DNA of 64,000 nt from positions 1 through 64,000 of the forward strand of contig CAXTVX010000012.1 in the NCBI GenBank assembly GCA_964247755.1, written 5' to 3'. This document shows, one piece after another, positions 1 to 8,045 of the stretch. A program made the position numbers and the translations under genes. This DNA comes from Lichenicola sp964247755 (GTDB lineage Bacteria > Pseudomonadota > Alphaproteobacteria > Acetobacterales > Acetobacteraceae). Below the pieces are notes generated by a model. It worked only from the letters and a program-made list of their open reading frames with translations, ran no database searches and was not told the DNA's origin. Each line of letters opens with the position of its first letter. Within the stretch, counting starts at the first letter, position 1.

Positions 1-2
1 GC

Positions 3-389
3 GAGCTGACGGTGCCGGAGGTGGCGCAGAGCGTGGTGCTGACGCGCGTGTCCGGACGCGCCTCGGCGATGCCGGGCGCCGAAAGCCTCGCCGCGTTCGG
101 CGCTACGGGTGCCACGCTGGCGATCCACCTCGCTGTCCATGCGCTCGACCGGATCGTGGCCGAGCTGACCCCGTCGCACGGCGGCGACTGTCCGGTCGCG
201 GTGGTGGTGCGGGTGTCGTGGCCGGACCAGCGCGTCGTCCGTGGCACGCTGGGCAGCATCGTCGGGCTGATGGCGGAGCAGCCGGCGGAGCGCACGGCCC
301 TGGTGCTGGTCGGGCGTGCGCTGGATGCGGAAGGGTTCCGCGACAGCGCGTTGTACGACCGGGACTATCGCCGGCGGTTCCGGGAATGA
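3..389 (+). CDS. cobM: Precorrin-4 C11-methyltransferase, 3' end only
   Basis: Last 128 residues of an SAM-dependent corrin-ring methyltransferase that methylates C11 of precorrin-4 in cytoplasmic cobalamin synthesis. The reading frame is open from base 3, so the gene starts before the window and the GTG at 12 is internal. The runs GRASAMPGAESLAAFGATGA and DCPVAVVVRVSWPDQ are typical of the C-terminal part of the CobM/CbiF group of tetrapyrrole methylases; the SAM-binding N-terminal half is not visible. CobM (aerobic) and CbiF (anaerobic) are homologous, and this fragment alone cannot separate them. Its stop overlaps the end of the convergent cbiD gene by about 25 bases. Confidence 0.85.
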   Translation, partial: ELTVPEVAQSVVLTRVSGRASAMPGAESLAAFGATGATLAIHLAVHALDRIVAELTPSHGGDCPVAVVVRVSWPDQRVVRGTLGSIVGLMAEQPAERTALVLVGRALDAEGFRDSALYDRDYRRRFRE

Positions 390-1522
390 ACGTCGTTCAC
401 GGGCAGGAACGGCGTGCGCCCCTGCAGCGCGCCGTCGCGGTCGAACAGCACGAGCTCCAGCTCGGTGTCGCTGCCGTCGAGCACTCCGGCCGCGACCTCC
501 CAGGCCCGTGCTGCGACCGCATCGCCGAGCGCCACCCCCGCCTCGGCGGCGGCGGCGAAGGCTTCTGCCGCCGTGTTGGCGGCCATGATGCGGGCCGACA
601 GCCCGGCGTCGCCGCCGGCCGCGAGCGCCACGTCCGCCAGAGCCGGGAGGTCGATCCGGCCGCGGCTGGAATGCAGGTCCAGCCGGCCCTGCCCCAGCTT
701 GGCCAGCTTGGCTACCCCGCCGGCTACCGTTACGCGCGGCAGCGGATGGTCGCGCAGGTATTTCAGCATGCCGCCGGCGAAGTCGCCCATCTCGATCAGC
801 GCCACCTCGGGCAGGCCGTGCAGCGCCTGCACCGCGCGCTCCGAGGTGGCTCCGGTGCTGCCGGCGACGTGGGACAGGCCCATCGCCCGGGCCACGTCGA
901 TGCCGCGGCGTATGGTGTCGATCCAGGCGGCGCAGGAGAACGGCACCACGATGCCGGTGGTGCCCAGGATCGACAGGCCGCCGACGATGCCGAGGCGGCC
1001 GTTCAGGGTGCGCTCGGCGAGGCGCTCGCCGCCGGGGATAGACAGGGTCACCTCGGCGTCGGGCGGGGTGCCGCCGGCGGCGTCGGTGAGTGCGGCTGCG
1101 ATCATGCGACGCGGCACCGGGTTGATCGCGGGCTCGCCCGGCGGCAGGGGCAGGCCGGGCCGGGTGATGGTGCCGATCCCCTCGCCGGCGCGGTAGCGGA
1201 TGCCGCTGCCGCGGGACAGCAGGCGCAGCTCGGCCCGGACCAGGGCGCCGTGGGTGACGTCGGGATCGTCGCCGGCGTCCTTGACGATGCCGGCCCGGGC
1301 GGCGTCGCCGTCGCGTCCGGTTTCCGCCAGGGCGAAGGCGGCGGTGGCGCCGCCGGGCAGGACGATGCTGACCGGGTCGGGAAACCGGCCGGTCAGCAGG
1401 GCGGTGAAGGCGGCCTTGGCGGCGGCGGCGGCGCAGGAGCCGGTGGTCCAGCCGCGTCGCAGCGGGCCCGACCTGGGCGTATGAGGATCGGCATGCGAGT
1501 CCTGCTCCACGCCGGCCATCAT
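365..1522 (-). CDS. cbiD: Cobalt-precorrin-5B C1-methyltransferase
   Basis: Methylates C1 of the corrin ring after loss of the C20 fragment. Recognised by LRRGWTTGSCAAAAAKAAF near the N-terminus, GEPAINPVPRRMI in the middle, and GTTGIVVPFSCAAWIDTI followed by HVAGSTGATSERA, all CbiD hallmarks. Length (about 385 residues) fits the family. The start is uncertain: the frame opens at a GTG at 1546, tandem ATGs lie at 1522 and 1519, and a GTG at 1510 is also possible; 1522 was chosen as the first ATG. It is divergent from cobB with almost no intergenic space, so its promoter must lie inside cobB or it is read from further away. CbiD belongs to the anaerobic route, whereas the neighbouring names follow the aerobic route; see findings. 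Confidence 0.9.
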   Translation of the reverse strand: MMAGVEQDSHADPHTPRSGPLRRGWTTGSCAAAAAKAAFTALLTGRFPDPVSIVLPGGATAAFALAETGRDGDAARAGIVKDAGDDPDVTHGALVRAELRLLSRGSGIRYRAGEGIGTITRPGLPLPPGEPAINPVPRRMIAAALTDAAGGTPPDAEVTLSIPGGERLAERTLNGRLGIVGGLSILGTTGIVVPFSCAAWIDTIRRGIDVARAMGLSHVAGSTGATSERAVQALHGLPEVALIEMGDFAGGMLKYLRDHPLPRVTVAGGVAKLAKLGQGRLDLHSSRGRIDLPALADVALAAGGDAGLSARIMAANTAAEAFAAAAEAGVALGDAVAARAWEVAAGVLDGSDTELELVLFDRDGALQGRTPFLPVNDVHSRNRRR

Positions 1523-1557
1523 GGGACCGGCCGCACCCCCTGTCACGGAACCCGTTC

Positions 1558-2889
1558 ATGATCCCGCGTGGCCTGCTGATCGCCGCTCCCCGCTCCGGCG
1601 GCGGCAAGACCACGGTGACGCTGGCGCTGCTGGCCGGGCTGCGCCGGCGCGGGCTCGCGGTGCGCGCGGCCAAGTCGGGGCCGGACTACATCGATCCCGC
1701 CTTCCACCAGGCGGCGTCGGGCGCGCCGAGCCTGTGCCTGGACAGCTGGGCGATGCCGCCAGCGCTGCTGGACGCCACCCTGGCGGAGGCCGCCGAGGGG
1801 GTGGAGCTGCTGCTGGTAGAGTCGGCGATGGGGCTGTTCGACGGCGTCGACGGGCCGGCCGGGCGCCGCGGCAGCGCCGCCGACCTGGCGGCGCGGTTCG
1901 ATCTGCCGGTGGTGCTGGTGCTCGACGTGTCTGGGCAATCGCAGACGGTGGCCGCGGTGGCGCGCGGCTTTGCGGTGCACGATCCGGCGGTGCGGCTGGC
2001 GGGGGTAGTGCTGAACCGGGTGGCGTCGCTGCGCCACCATGCCGGGGCGGCGTCGGCACTGCGGGAGGCCGGCATCCCGCTGCTCGGCAGCATCCCCCGC
2101 GACCCGGCGCTGACGCTGCCGGAACGCCATCTCGGGCTGGTGCAGGCGCGCGAGCACGATGCCCTGCCCGGCTTCCTCGCCACCCTCGCCGCCACCGCCG
2201 AACGGGAGCTCGACCTCGGGGGCATCATCGCCGCCGCGGTCCCGCTGCCGACCCCGGGTGCGGTTGCCGGGCCGGCGCTGCCGCCGCCGGGACAGCGGAT
2301 CGCGGTCGCGGACGACCAGGCATTCTCGTTCCTGTACGGCCATCTCGCGGCCGGGTGGCGGCGTGCCGGCACGGAGCTGCTGCCGTTCTCGCCGCTGGCG
2401 GACCAGGCGCCGCCCGAGGAGGCCGATTGCTGCTGGCTGCCCGGCGGCTATCCGGAGCTGCATGCGGAGCGTCTCGCTGCCGCCAGCCGGTTCCGCGACG
2501 GGCTGCGGCGGTTCGCCCTCACCCGCCCGGTGCACGGCGAGTGCGGCGGTTACATGGTGCTCGGCACGTCGCTGACCGACGCCGCCGGCGTGTCCCATGC
2601 GATGACCGGGCTGCTCGGCCACGCCACCAGCTTCGCCAACCGCCGCCTGCATCTGGGCTATCGCGCTGCTCGGCTGCTGGCGGATTCTGCGGTGGGGCCG
2701 GCGGGTGCGGAGTTGCGCGGGCACGAGTTCCATTATGCGGAGGTGTCCGATCCCGGCGATGACCTGCCGCTGGCCGTGCTGGCCGACGCAGCCGGCACCG
2801 ATCTCGGTCCGGCCGGGGGACGGCGGGGCCGGGTGTCGGGGGCATTCTTCCATGCCATCGCGCTGCAGCCGGAGGGGCCGGCAACGTGA
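1558..2889 (+). CDS. cobB: Cobyrinate a,c-diamide synthase
   Basis: ATP- and glutamine-dependent enzyme that amidates the a and c carboxylates of (hydrogeno)cobyrinic acid. The N-terminal dethiobiotin-synthetase-like domain has the P-loop APRSGGGKTTVT (residues 10-21) and KSGPDYIDPAFH, the substrate region of the CobB/CbiA family. The C-terminal class I glutamine amidotransferase domain has the nucleophile motif HGECGGYMVLG (Cys329) and the late GHEFHYAEV motif. At 443 residues it has normal family length. It overlaps cobT by 4 bases (ATGA type), so cobB, cobT and cobS look translationally coupled. Confidence 0.95.
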   Translation: MIPRGLLIAAPRSGGGKTTVTLALLAGLRRRGLAVRAAKSGPDYIDPAFHQAASGAPSLCLDSWAMPPALLDATLAEAAEGVELLLVESAMGLFDGVDGPAGRRGSAADLAARFDLPVVLVLDVSGQSQTVAAVARGFAVHDPAVRLAGVVLNRVASLRHHAGAASALREAGIPLLGSIPRDPALTLPERHLGLVQAREHDALPGFLATLAATAERELDLGGIIAAAVPLPTPGAVAGPALPPPGQRIAVADDQAFSFLYGHLAAGWRRAGTELLPFSPLADQAPPEEADCCWLPGGYPELHAERLAAASRFRDGLRRFALTRPVHGECGGYMVLGTSLTDAAGVSHAMTGLLGHATSFANRRLHLGYRAARLLADSAVGPAGAELRGHEFHYAEVSDPGDDLPLAVLADAAGTDLGPAGGRRGRVSGAFFHAIALQPEGPAT

Positions 2890-3905
2890 GCCCTGGCTTT
2901 GCCGGCCTCGACTCGCTGCGTGAGGCCTGCCTGGACCTGTCCGACGGCGACCGCTCGGCCGAGGCGGCGGCAGGCCGGCGGCAGGCGGTGCTGACCAAGC
3001 CGCAGGGCAGCCTGGGACGGCTGGAACAGCTGGCGGCGTGGCTGGCGCGCTGGCAGGGACGGCCGGTGCCACGCCTGGATCGGGTGGAGATCCTGGTGTT
3101 CGCCGGCAACCACGGCGTGACCGCGCAGGGCGTGTCGCCGTTCCCGCCGGAGGTAACGGCGCAGATGGTGGCGAACTTCGCTGCCGGCGGTGCCGCGATC
3201 AACCAGCTGGCGCGGGTGGCGGGGGCGACCCTGCGCGTGGTCGAGCTGGCGGGGCTTCGGCCGGCCGGCGACATCAGCCGCGGGGCGGCGATGACCGAGG
3301 GGGAGTTCCTGGATGCGGTGATGGTCGGCCACGGCGCGGTCGAGGCCGGGACCGACCTGCTCTGCCTGGGCGAGATGGGGATCGGCAACACCACGGCAGC
3401 CGCCGCGCTGTGCGCGGCGCTGTTCGGCGGGACCGGAAGCGACTGGGCTGGGCGCGGCACCGGGCTGGATGACGCGGGGCTGGCGCGCAAGGTGGCGGCG
3501 GTCGACCTGGCGCTGGCACTGCACGCCCCTGCCCTCGCCGACCCGCTGGAGGCGGCGCGCCGGGTCGGCGGCTACGAGCTGGCGGCTCTGCTGGGTGCGG
3601 CGCTGGCGGCGCGGCGGCACGGCATCCCGGTGCTGCTGGACGGGTTCGTCTGCACGGCCGCCGTGGCACCGATGACGCGGCTGCATCCGGGCGGGCTCGA
3701 CCATGCCTGCGCGTCGCACCGCTCTGCCGAGGCCGGCCACCATGCGCTGCTGCGGGCGCTGGACCAGGAGCCGCTGCTCGATCTCGGGATGCGCCTCGGC
3801 GAGGCGTCCGGCGCGGCGCTGGCGGTGCCGATCTGCCGCGCTGCCTGCGCCTGCCATGCCGGAATGGCCTCGTTCGGGGAGGCCGGGGTGTCCGGCCGGG
3901 CGTGA
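2886..3905 (+). CDS. cobT: Nicotinate-nucleotide--dimethylbenzimidazole phosphoribosyltransferase
   Basis: Makes alpha-ribazole 5'-phosphate from 5,6-dimethylbenzimidazole and nicotinate mononucleotide, the lower-ligand branch of cobalamin synthesis. Diagnostic stretches are LTKPQGSLGRLEQLA, FAGNHGVTAQGVSPFPPEV, LCLGEMGIGNTTAAAAL and, near the C-terminus, DLGMRLGEASGAALAV, whose Glu306 matches the catalytic glutamate of the Salmonella enzyme. 339 residues, standard length. It starts inside the end of cobB and overlaps cobS by 4 bases, so the three genes form one operon. It corresponds to CobU in Pseudomonas nomenclature. Confidence 0.95.
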   Translation: MSPGFAGLDSLREACLDLSDGDRSAEAAAGRRQAVLTKPQGSLGRLEQLAAWLARWQGRPVPRLDRVEILVFAGNHGVTAQGVSPFPPEVTAQMVANFAAGGAAINQLARVAGATLRVVELAGLRPAGDISRGAAMTEGEFLDAVMVGHGAVEAGTDLLCLGEMGIGNTTAAAALCAALFGGTGSDWAGRGTGLDDAGLARKVAAVDLALALHAPALADPLEAARRVGGYELAALLGAALAARRHGIPVLLDGFVCTAAVAPMTRLHPGGLDHACASHRSAEAGHHALLRALDQEPLLDLGMRLGEASGAALAVPICRAACACHAGMASFGEAGVSGRA

Positions 3906-4660
3906 GGCCGGTCCACGCGTGGCGTGCCGACCTCGCCTGCGGGTTCGGGCTGCTCACCAGGTTGCCGGTCGGCTGGCTCGTGCCGCCCGGCATGCCGTAC
4001 CGGCCCGGACGCGCGGTGTGGACCTATCCGCTGGCGGGGCTGGTGGTCGGCGGCCTGACCGCAGGTGCGCTGTGGATCGCGAGGCGGATGGGTGTGCCGC
4101 CGCTGCCGGCTGCGGCCTGGAGCGTCGCCGCAGCGGTGCTGTTCACCGGGGGTCTGCACGAGGACGGACTTGCCGACACCGCGGACGGGTTCGGGGGTGG
4201 AGGTACAGTGGAGCGCCGGCTGGAGATCATGCGCGACAGCCGCATCGGCAGCTATGGTGCGGTGGCGCTGGTGTTATCGCTGGGCGTGCGCGTGACCGCG
4301 ATCGCGGCGCTGCCGCCGCACCGGGCGTGGGCACCGCTGCTGGTGGCCGGGGCCCTGTCGCGTGCGTCGATGCTGCCGGTGCTGGCGCTGCTGCCACCGG
4401 CCCGGACCGACGGGCTCGGGCTGATGGTCGGGCGGGTGCCGAGGTTGGCTTCGGCGGCCGGTTCGGTGGTCGCCATCGCGGTCGCGCTGGCCTGCCTGCC
4501 GCCAATCGCCGCGGCCGTCGCCCTGACGGTGGCCGCGCTGGTCGGTCTGGCGGTCGCGGCGCTCGCCCATCGTTGGATCCGCGGTCAGACCGGGGACGTA
4601 CTCGGCGCCTGTTGCGGACTTGCCGACTGCGTGCTGCTGACGCTCCTGGCCGCCCGCTGA
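3902..4660 (+). CDS. cobS: Adenosylcobinamide-GDP ribazoletransferase
   Basis: Inner-membrane enzyme that joins adenosylcobinamide-GDP and alpha-ribazole (or its phosphate), the last assembly step of cobalamin. The 252-residue product is almost wholly hydrophobic, with several membrane segments. It carries the family motifs GFGLLTRLPVG near the N-terminus and TGGLHEDGLADTADGFGGG, the acidic Mg-binding stretch, around residue 85. The start ATG... reading is replaced here by GTG at 3902, which overlaps the cobT stop. It is the last gene of the cobB-cobT-cobS operon and runs into a convergent DUF1127 gene only 16 bases later. Called CobV in the aerobic nomenclature. Confidence 0.94.
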   Translation: MRPVHAWRADLACGFGLLTRLPVGWLVPPGMPYRPGRAVWTYPLAGLVVGGLTAGALWIARRMGVPPLPAAAWSVAAAVLFTGGLHEDGLADTADGFGGGGTVERRLEIMRDSRIGSYGAVALVLSLGVRVTAIAALPPHRAWAPLLVAGALSRASMLPVLALLPPARTDGLGLMVGRVPRLASAAGSVVAIAVALACLPPIAAAVALTVAALVGLAVAALAHRWIRGQTGDVLGACCGLADCVLLTLLAAR

Positions 4661-4676
4661 CGCCGGGTCGCAGGTG

Positions 4677-4892
4677 TCAGCGCGCGAAACGGTGACGGAC
4701 CACGTCCTCGATGTCGCTGCGGCTCAGGCCCATGTCGGCCAGGTGACGATCGGAGTAGCTGTTCAGCTCGGTGCGCATGCGGGCGCGCTCCTTGTAGCCG
4801 GCGATGCGCTGGCGGAACAGGTTCATCGTCTGCTGGAACAGGGCCGGGGCGCTGGCGGTCGACGAAGTGGTGAACGAGGTGGTGGTGGACAT
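4677..4892 (-). CDS. DUF1127 small protein
   Basis: Small 71-residue protein ending in a C-terminal DUF1127 (YjiS-like) segment: TELNSYSDRHLADMGLSRSD followed by an arginine-rich tail. The N-terminus is low complexity (Ser/Thr rich). Proteins of this class are common in alphaproteobacteria; some arginine-rich members have been tied to RNA binding and to phosphate or carbon metabolism, but no function can be read here. The ATG at 4892 was chosen over an upstream in-frame ATG at 4970 because GGAG sits 7 bases before it. Two near-identical 16-base repeats lie just upstream and probably control it (see 4910-4970). Confidence 0.8.
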   Translation of the reverse strand: MSTTTSFTTSSTASAPALFQQTMNLFRQRIAGYKERARMRTELNSYSDRHLADMGLSRSDIEDVVRHRFAR

Positions 4893-4909
4893 CGGGTTGC
4901 TCCGTGCTC

Positions 4910-4970
4910 TTGTGCGGTGCAACATATGACGACCCAAGCGGGCGTGCAAGCATTTTGTGCGTTGCACCAT
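4910..4970 (-). promoter_or_regulatory. Two direct operator-like repeats upstream of the DUF1127 gene
   Basis: TTGTGCGGTGCAACAT at 4910-4925 and TTGTGCGTTGCACCAT at 4955-4970 match at 14 of 16 positions, 45 bases apart (about four helical turns). Each contains a TGC-N3-GCA dyad. Read on the minus strand, the downstream copy overlaps a possible -10 (TATGTT, 4926-4921) that follows TTGCAC by 17 bases. This looks like a paired operator; the regulator is unknown. Confidence 0.5.
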
Positions 4971-4991
4971 TCGTCTGCGGTGCAGCGGCAG

Positions 4992-5570
4992 TCACGAAAG
5001 CTCGACCATCTCCAGCACGCCGGGCGCCGGTGCGGGCCGCAATAGGTCCGGATCCTGGCCGCGCAGCATCGAGCCGAGCAGGCGCAGGGGGCCACCATGC
5101 GACACCACCACGGCGCCGGTGGCCGCGTCGACCAGCGCGTCCCGCACCTGACGCACCCGGTCGATCAGGGACCGCCCCGACTCGCCGCCCGGGGCTGCGA
5201 AGGCGACCGGATCGGCAGCCCAGCGGTCCAGCGCCTCGCGCGGCAGCTCGTCCCAGAGGCGCCCGTCCCAGTCGCCGAAGTCGAGCTCGACCAGCCGCCG
5301 GTCGATCCGCACCGGGACGTCGAGCAACAGCCCGAGCGCTTCCGCCGGCAGCAGGCAGCGTTCGAGCGGGCTGGTGTGGACGACCCGGGGGCCGGTCAGA
5401 CGGAGCGATGCCGCCAGCGCCGGCATCAACGCCTGCCAGCCGGGCTCGAGCGGCAGGTCGGCGTGGCCGTAGCACCGTCCGGGCGGCACCCGCACCGGCG
5501 GGTGGCGCAGCAGGCCGATGCTAGTCCTCGTAGTGGGCCGCCACCAGGTGGTCGAGCAGGCGCACGCCAA
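4992..5570 (-). CDS. cobC: Histidine phosphatase family protein, probable alpha-ribazole phosphatase
   Basis: Branch-2-like histidine phosphatase, probably removing the 5'-phosphate of alpha-ribazole phosphate for CobS. Visible motifs are LLRHPPV (the phosphohistidine motif, with Pro-Pro where most relatives have Gly), TSPLERCLLPAEALG, ELDFGDWDGRLWDELP and the C-terminal VVSHGGPLRLL. The location beside cobBTS supports the cobalamin role over a generic phosphoglycerate mutase. The start is doubtful: the ATG at 5570 lies inside the 3' end of pepA, and between it and the first conserved residues there is no GTG or TTG. Upstream pepA is on the same strand, so the two are probably co-transcribed with about 50 bases of overlap. 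Confidence 0.8.
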   Translation of the reverse strand: MACACSTTWWRPTTRTSIGLLRHPPVRVPPGRCYGHADLPLEPGWQALMPALAASLRLTGPRVVHTSPLERCLLPAEALGLLLDVPVRIDRRLVELDFGDWDGRLWDELPREALDRWAADPVAFAAPGGESGRSLIDRVRQVRDALVDAATGAVVVSHGGPLRLLGSMLRGQDPDLLRPAPAPGVLEMVELS

Positions 5571-6990
5571 AGGCGGTGGCGCCCTTGGGCACGCCGGGCG
5601 CGTCCTTGGAGGCCCAGGCGGTGCCGGCGATGTCGAGATGCGCCCACGGCACCTCGGCCACGAAGCGCTTGAGGAACTGTGCGGCGGTGATCGAGCCGCC
5701 GGGGCGGCCGCCGATGTTCTTCATGTCGGCGATGTCGGAGCGGAGCGCCTTGTCGTAGTTGTCGCCGAGCGGCATGCGCCACAGCTTCTCGCCCACCGCC
5801 TGTCCGGCCTCCAGGAGGCGCTGCGCCAGGGCGTCGTCGTTGCTGTACAGGCCGGCGTGCTCGTGCCCGAGGGCGACGATGATGGCGCCGGTCAGGGTGG
5901 CGAGGTCGATCAGCGCGCGCGGCTTGAACCGGTCCTGCGCGTACCAGAGCACGTCGGCCAGCACGAGCCGGCCCTCGGCATCGGTGTTCAGCACCTCCAC
6001 CGTCTGGCCGGACGCGGTCTTCACCACGTCGCCGGGGCGCTGCGCGCGGCCGGAGAGCATGTTCTCCACCAGCCCGACCAGGCCGACGGCGTTGACCTTG
6101 GCCTTGCGTCCGGCGAGGGCGGCCATCAGCCCGACCACGGTGCCGGCGCCGGCCATGTCCCACTTCATGTCCTCCATGCCGCCGGCCGGCTTGATCGAGA
6201 TGCCGCCGCTGTCGAACGTCACCCCCTTGCCGACGAAGGCGACCGGCGCTGCGCTGGGGTCCGCCCCGCCCTGCCAGCGCAGCACCGCCATGCGCGCCGG
6301 CGCCTCGCTGCCCATCGCCACGGCGAGCAGGGCACCGAAGCCCAGGACCTCCATCTGCTCGGGGGTGAAGATCTCGATGACGAGGCCGAGCGCGGACAGG
6401 GCGGCGATGCGGTCGGCGAACACCGGCGGGGTCAGGACGTTGGGCGGCTCGCTGACCAGGTCGCGGGTAAGGAAGGCGCCGTGCGCGATCGCCTTCAGCG
6501 CTGGCCAGGCTGAGGCGGCGGCATCGGCGGTGGGCGACAGCACGGCAAGCCGCTCCAGCTTCGGCCGCTCGTCCGGCTTCTGGATGGTGCGGTAGCGATC
6601 GAACCGGTAGCTCGACAGCACCGCGCCCAGCGCCACGTGCGGCGTGAGCGAGGCCGGCAGCGCGTCGGCCGCGATCGCGGCGACCGGGCTTACCTTCAGC
6701 GCGGCGTAGGCGGCGCTGCCGGCGGCCTCGGCGGCGGTGGCGTCGATCTCGGCGATCTTGCCCAGCCCGATCAGCACGATGCGCGACAGCCCGCCGCCGG
6801 GTCCGGGCAGCAGGAGGCTCTTGGTCTTGCCGAAGGAGAACTCGCTGGCTTCCGCCGCACGCGTGACGGCGCCGCCGGTCGCCTCGTCGGCGGCGCGATA
6901 CAGCGCCGGCCGCTCGCCATCCTCAGGCACCAGCAGCGCCACGGCACCGCGGACCGGCAGGATGGCGCGGGTGAAGTCGATATCCAGCAT
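5521..6990 (-). CDS. pepA: Leucyl aminopeptidase (M17 family)
   Basis: Cytoplasmic two-metal aminopeptidase that releases N-terminal residues from peptides. The catalytic C-terminal domain shows VGKGVTFDSGGISIKPAGGM with metal ligands Lys and Asp, DMAGAGTVVGLMAALA, and NTDAEGRLVLADVLWY, the M17 signature. 489 residues is normal. The ATG at 6990 is preferred to one at 7020 because GGAGCG lies 7 bases upstream of it. It reads toward cobC and overlaps its likely start. In some bacteria PepA also binds DNA at the carAB promoter; carAB occurs elsewhere in this window, but nothing here shows that role. Confidence 0.95.
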   Translation of the reverse strand: MLDIDFTRAILPVRGAVALLVPEDGERPALYRAADEATGGAVTRAAEASEFSFGKTKSLLLPGPGGGLSRIVLIGLGKIAEIDATAAEAAGSAAYAALKVSPVAAIAADALPASLTPHVALGAVLSSYRFDRYRTIQKPDERPKLERLAVLSPTADAAASAWPALKAIAHGAFLTRDLVSEPPNVLTPPVFADRIAALSALGLVIEIFTPEQMEVLGFGALLAVAMGSEAPARMAVLRWQGGADPSAAPVAFVGKGVTFDSGGISIKPAGGMEDMKWDMAGAGTVVGLMAALAGRKAKVNAVGLVGLVENMLSGRAQRPGDVVKTASGQTVEVLNTDAEGRLVLADVLWYAQDRFKPRALIDLATLTGAIIVALGHEHAGLYSNDDALAQRLLEAGQAVGEKLWRMPLGDNYDKALRSDIADMKNIGGRPGGSITAAQFLKRFVAEVPWAHLDIAGTAWASKDAPGVPKGATAFGVRLLDHLVAAHYED

Positions 6991-7118
6991 GGGCGGACGC
7001 TCCGTCGCGATCCCGATCATGCAGGCTTCGGGGGTGCTCCGGACTTACCGCCCGCGGCAGCACCGCCGCAAGGCCGGACGGCTTTGCAAGCCTCGGCCGC
7101 TTCGCCTATCCCGGTCAC

Positions 7119-7943
7119 ATGACCGAAGGCAGCACCCCCTCCCCGAACGCCGTCGCCGATGACCGCGGCGACGACGCGCTGCTGGCCCTGGCCGGCGCGC
7201 TCGCGACCGAGGCGGCGGCGTTGATCCTGGAGGTCCGCGCCCGCGGGTTCCGCACCACGTTCAAGGACGACCGGTCGCCGGTCACGGAGGCGGACGGCCG
7301 GGCCGAGGCGCTGATCCTGGCCGGGCTGCGCGCCCACTCGACGATCCCGGTGATCGCCGAGGAGGAGGTCGCGGCCGGGATCGCGGTGGCGGCGGGCGAC
7401 GCGTTCTGGCTGGTGGACCCGCTGGACGGCACGCGCGAGTTCGCCGCCGGGTCGGACAACTTCACCGTCAACATCGGCCTGGTGCGGCACGGGCGCGCGG
7501 TGCTGGGCGCGGTGGCGCTGCCGGCGTACGGCACGCTGTATCTCGGGCGGGTCGGCGAGGACGGCAGCCGGCTGGCGCGACGGCGCGACAGCAGCGGCGA
7601 GGTGGCGATCGCGGTGCGGCGGCCGCCCGCGGACGGGCTGTCGGTGCTGGCGTCGCGGCACTATGCGCGGGATCCGGCGCTGCTGGCGTATCTCGGCGGG
7701 CAGCGCGTCGCGGAGCTCGGCAACATCGGCTCGGCGGCCAAGTTCGTGCGCGTGGCGGAGGGGGTGGCCGATCTTTATCCCCGGCTCGGGCCGACCATGG
7801 AATGGGACACCGCAGCGCCTCAGGCGGTGGTGGAGGCGGCAGGCGGCAGCGTGACGCTGTTCGACGGCAGCCCGCTGCGCTATGGCAAGCCAGGCTGGAC
7901 CAACCCGCACTTCGTTTGTCGCGGCGGACCCGCGGAAACGTAG
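7119..7943 (+). CDS. cysQ: 3'(2'),5'-bisphosphate nucleotidase
   Basis: Mg-dependent, lithium-sensitive phosphatase of the inositol monophosphatase fold. CysQ hydrolyses 3'-phosphoadenosine 5'-phosphate to AMP, which clears a by-product of sulfate assimilation and sulfotransfer. The metal-binding set is complete: VTEADGRAE, IAEEEV, WLVDPLDGTREF (residues about 96-107) and MEWDTAAPQAVVEAAGG near the C-terminus. The presence of SDNFTVNIGLV after the DPLDGT motif is usual for CysQ rather than inositol phosphatase. 274 residues. It is divergent from pepA with a 128-base gap. A sulfotransferase-like gene at the other end of the window could supply its substrate. Confidence 0.9.
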   Translation: MTEGSTPSPNAVADDRGDDALLALAGALATEAAALILEVRARGFRTTFKDDRSPVTEADGRAEALILAGLRAHSTIPVIAEEEVAAGIAVAAGDAFWLVDPLDGTREFAAGSDNFTVNIGLVRHGRAVLGAVALPAYGTLYLGRVGEDGSRLARRRDSSGEVAIAVRRPPADGLSVLASRHYARDPALLAYLGGQRVAELGNIGSAAKFVRVAEGVADLYPRLGPTMEWDTAAPQAVVEAAGGSVTLFDGSPLRYGKPGWTNPHFVCRGGPAET

Positions 7944-8045
7944 CGAGCTCGGCTTCAGCATGCCTCGACTCCATCACCAGGATGCTACAAGGCAGGCCAT
8001 GCGCCACACCGCCCAGCGGGCCGCGACGGAGCCACCGCCGATACC

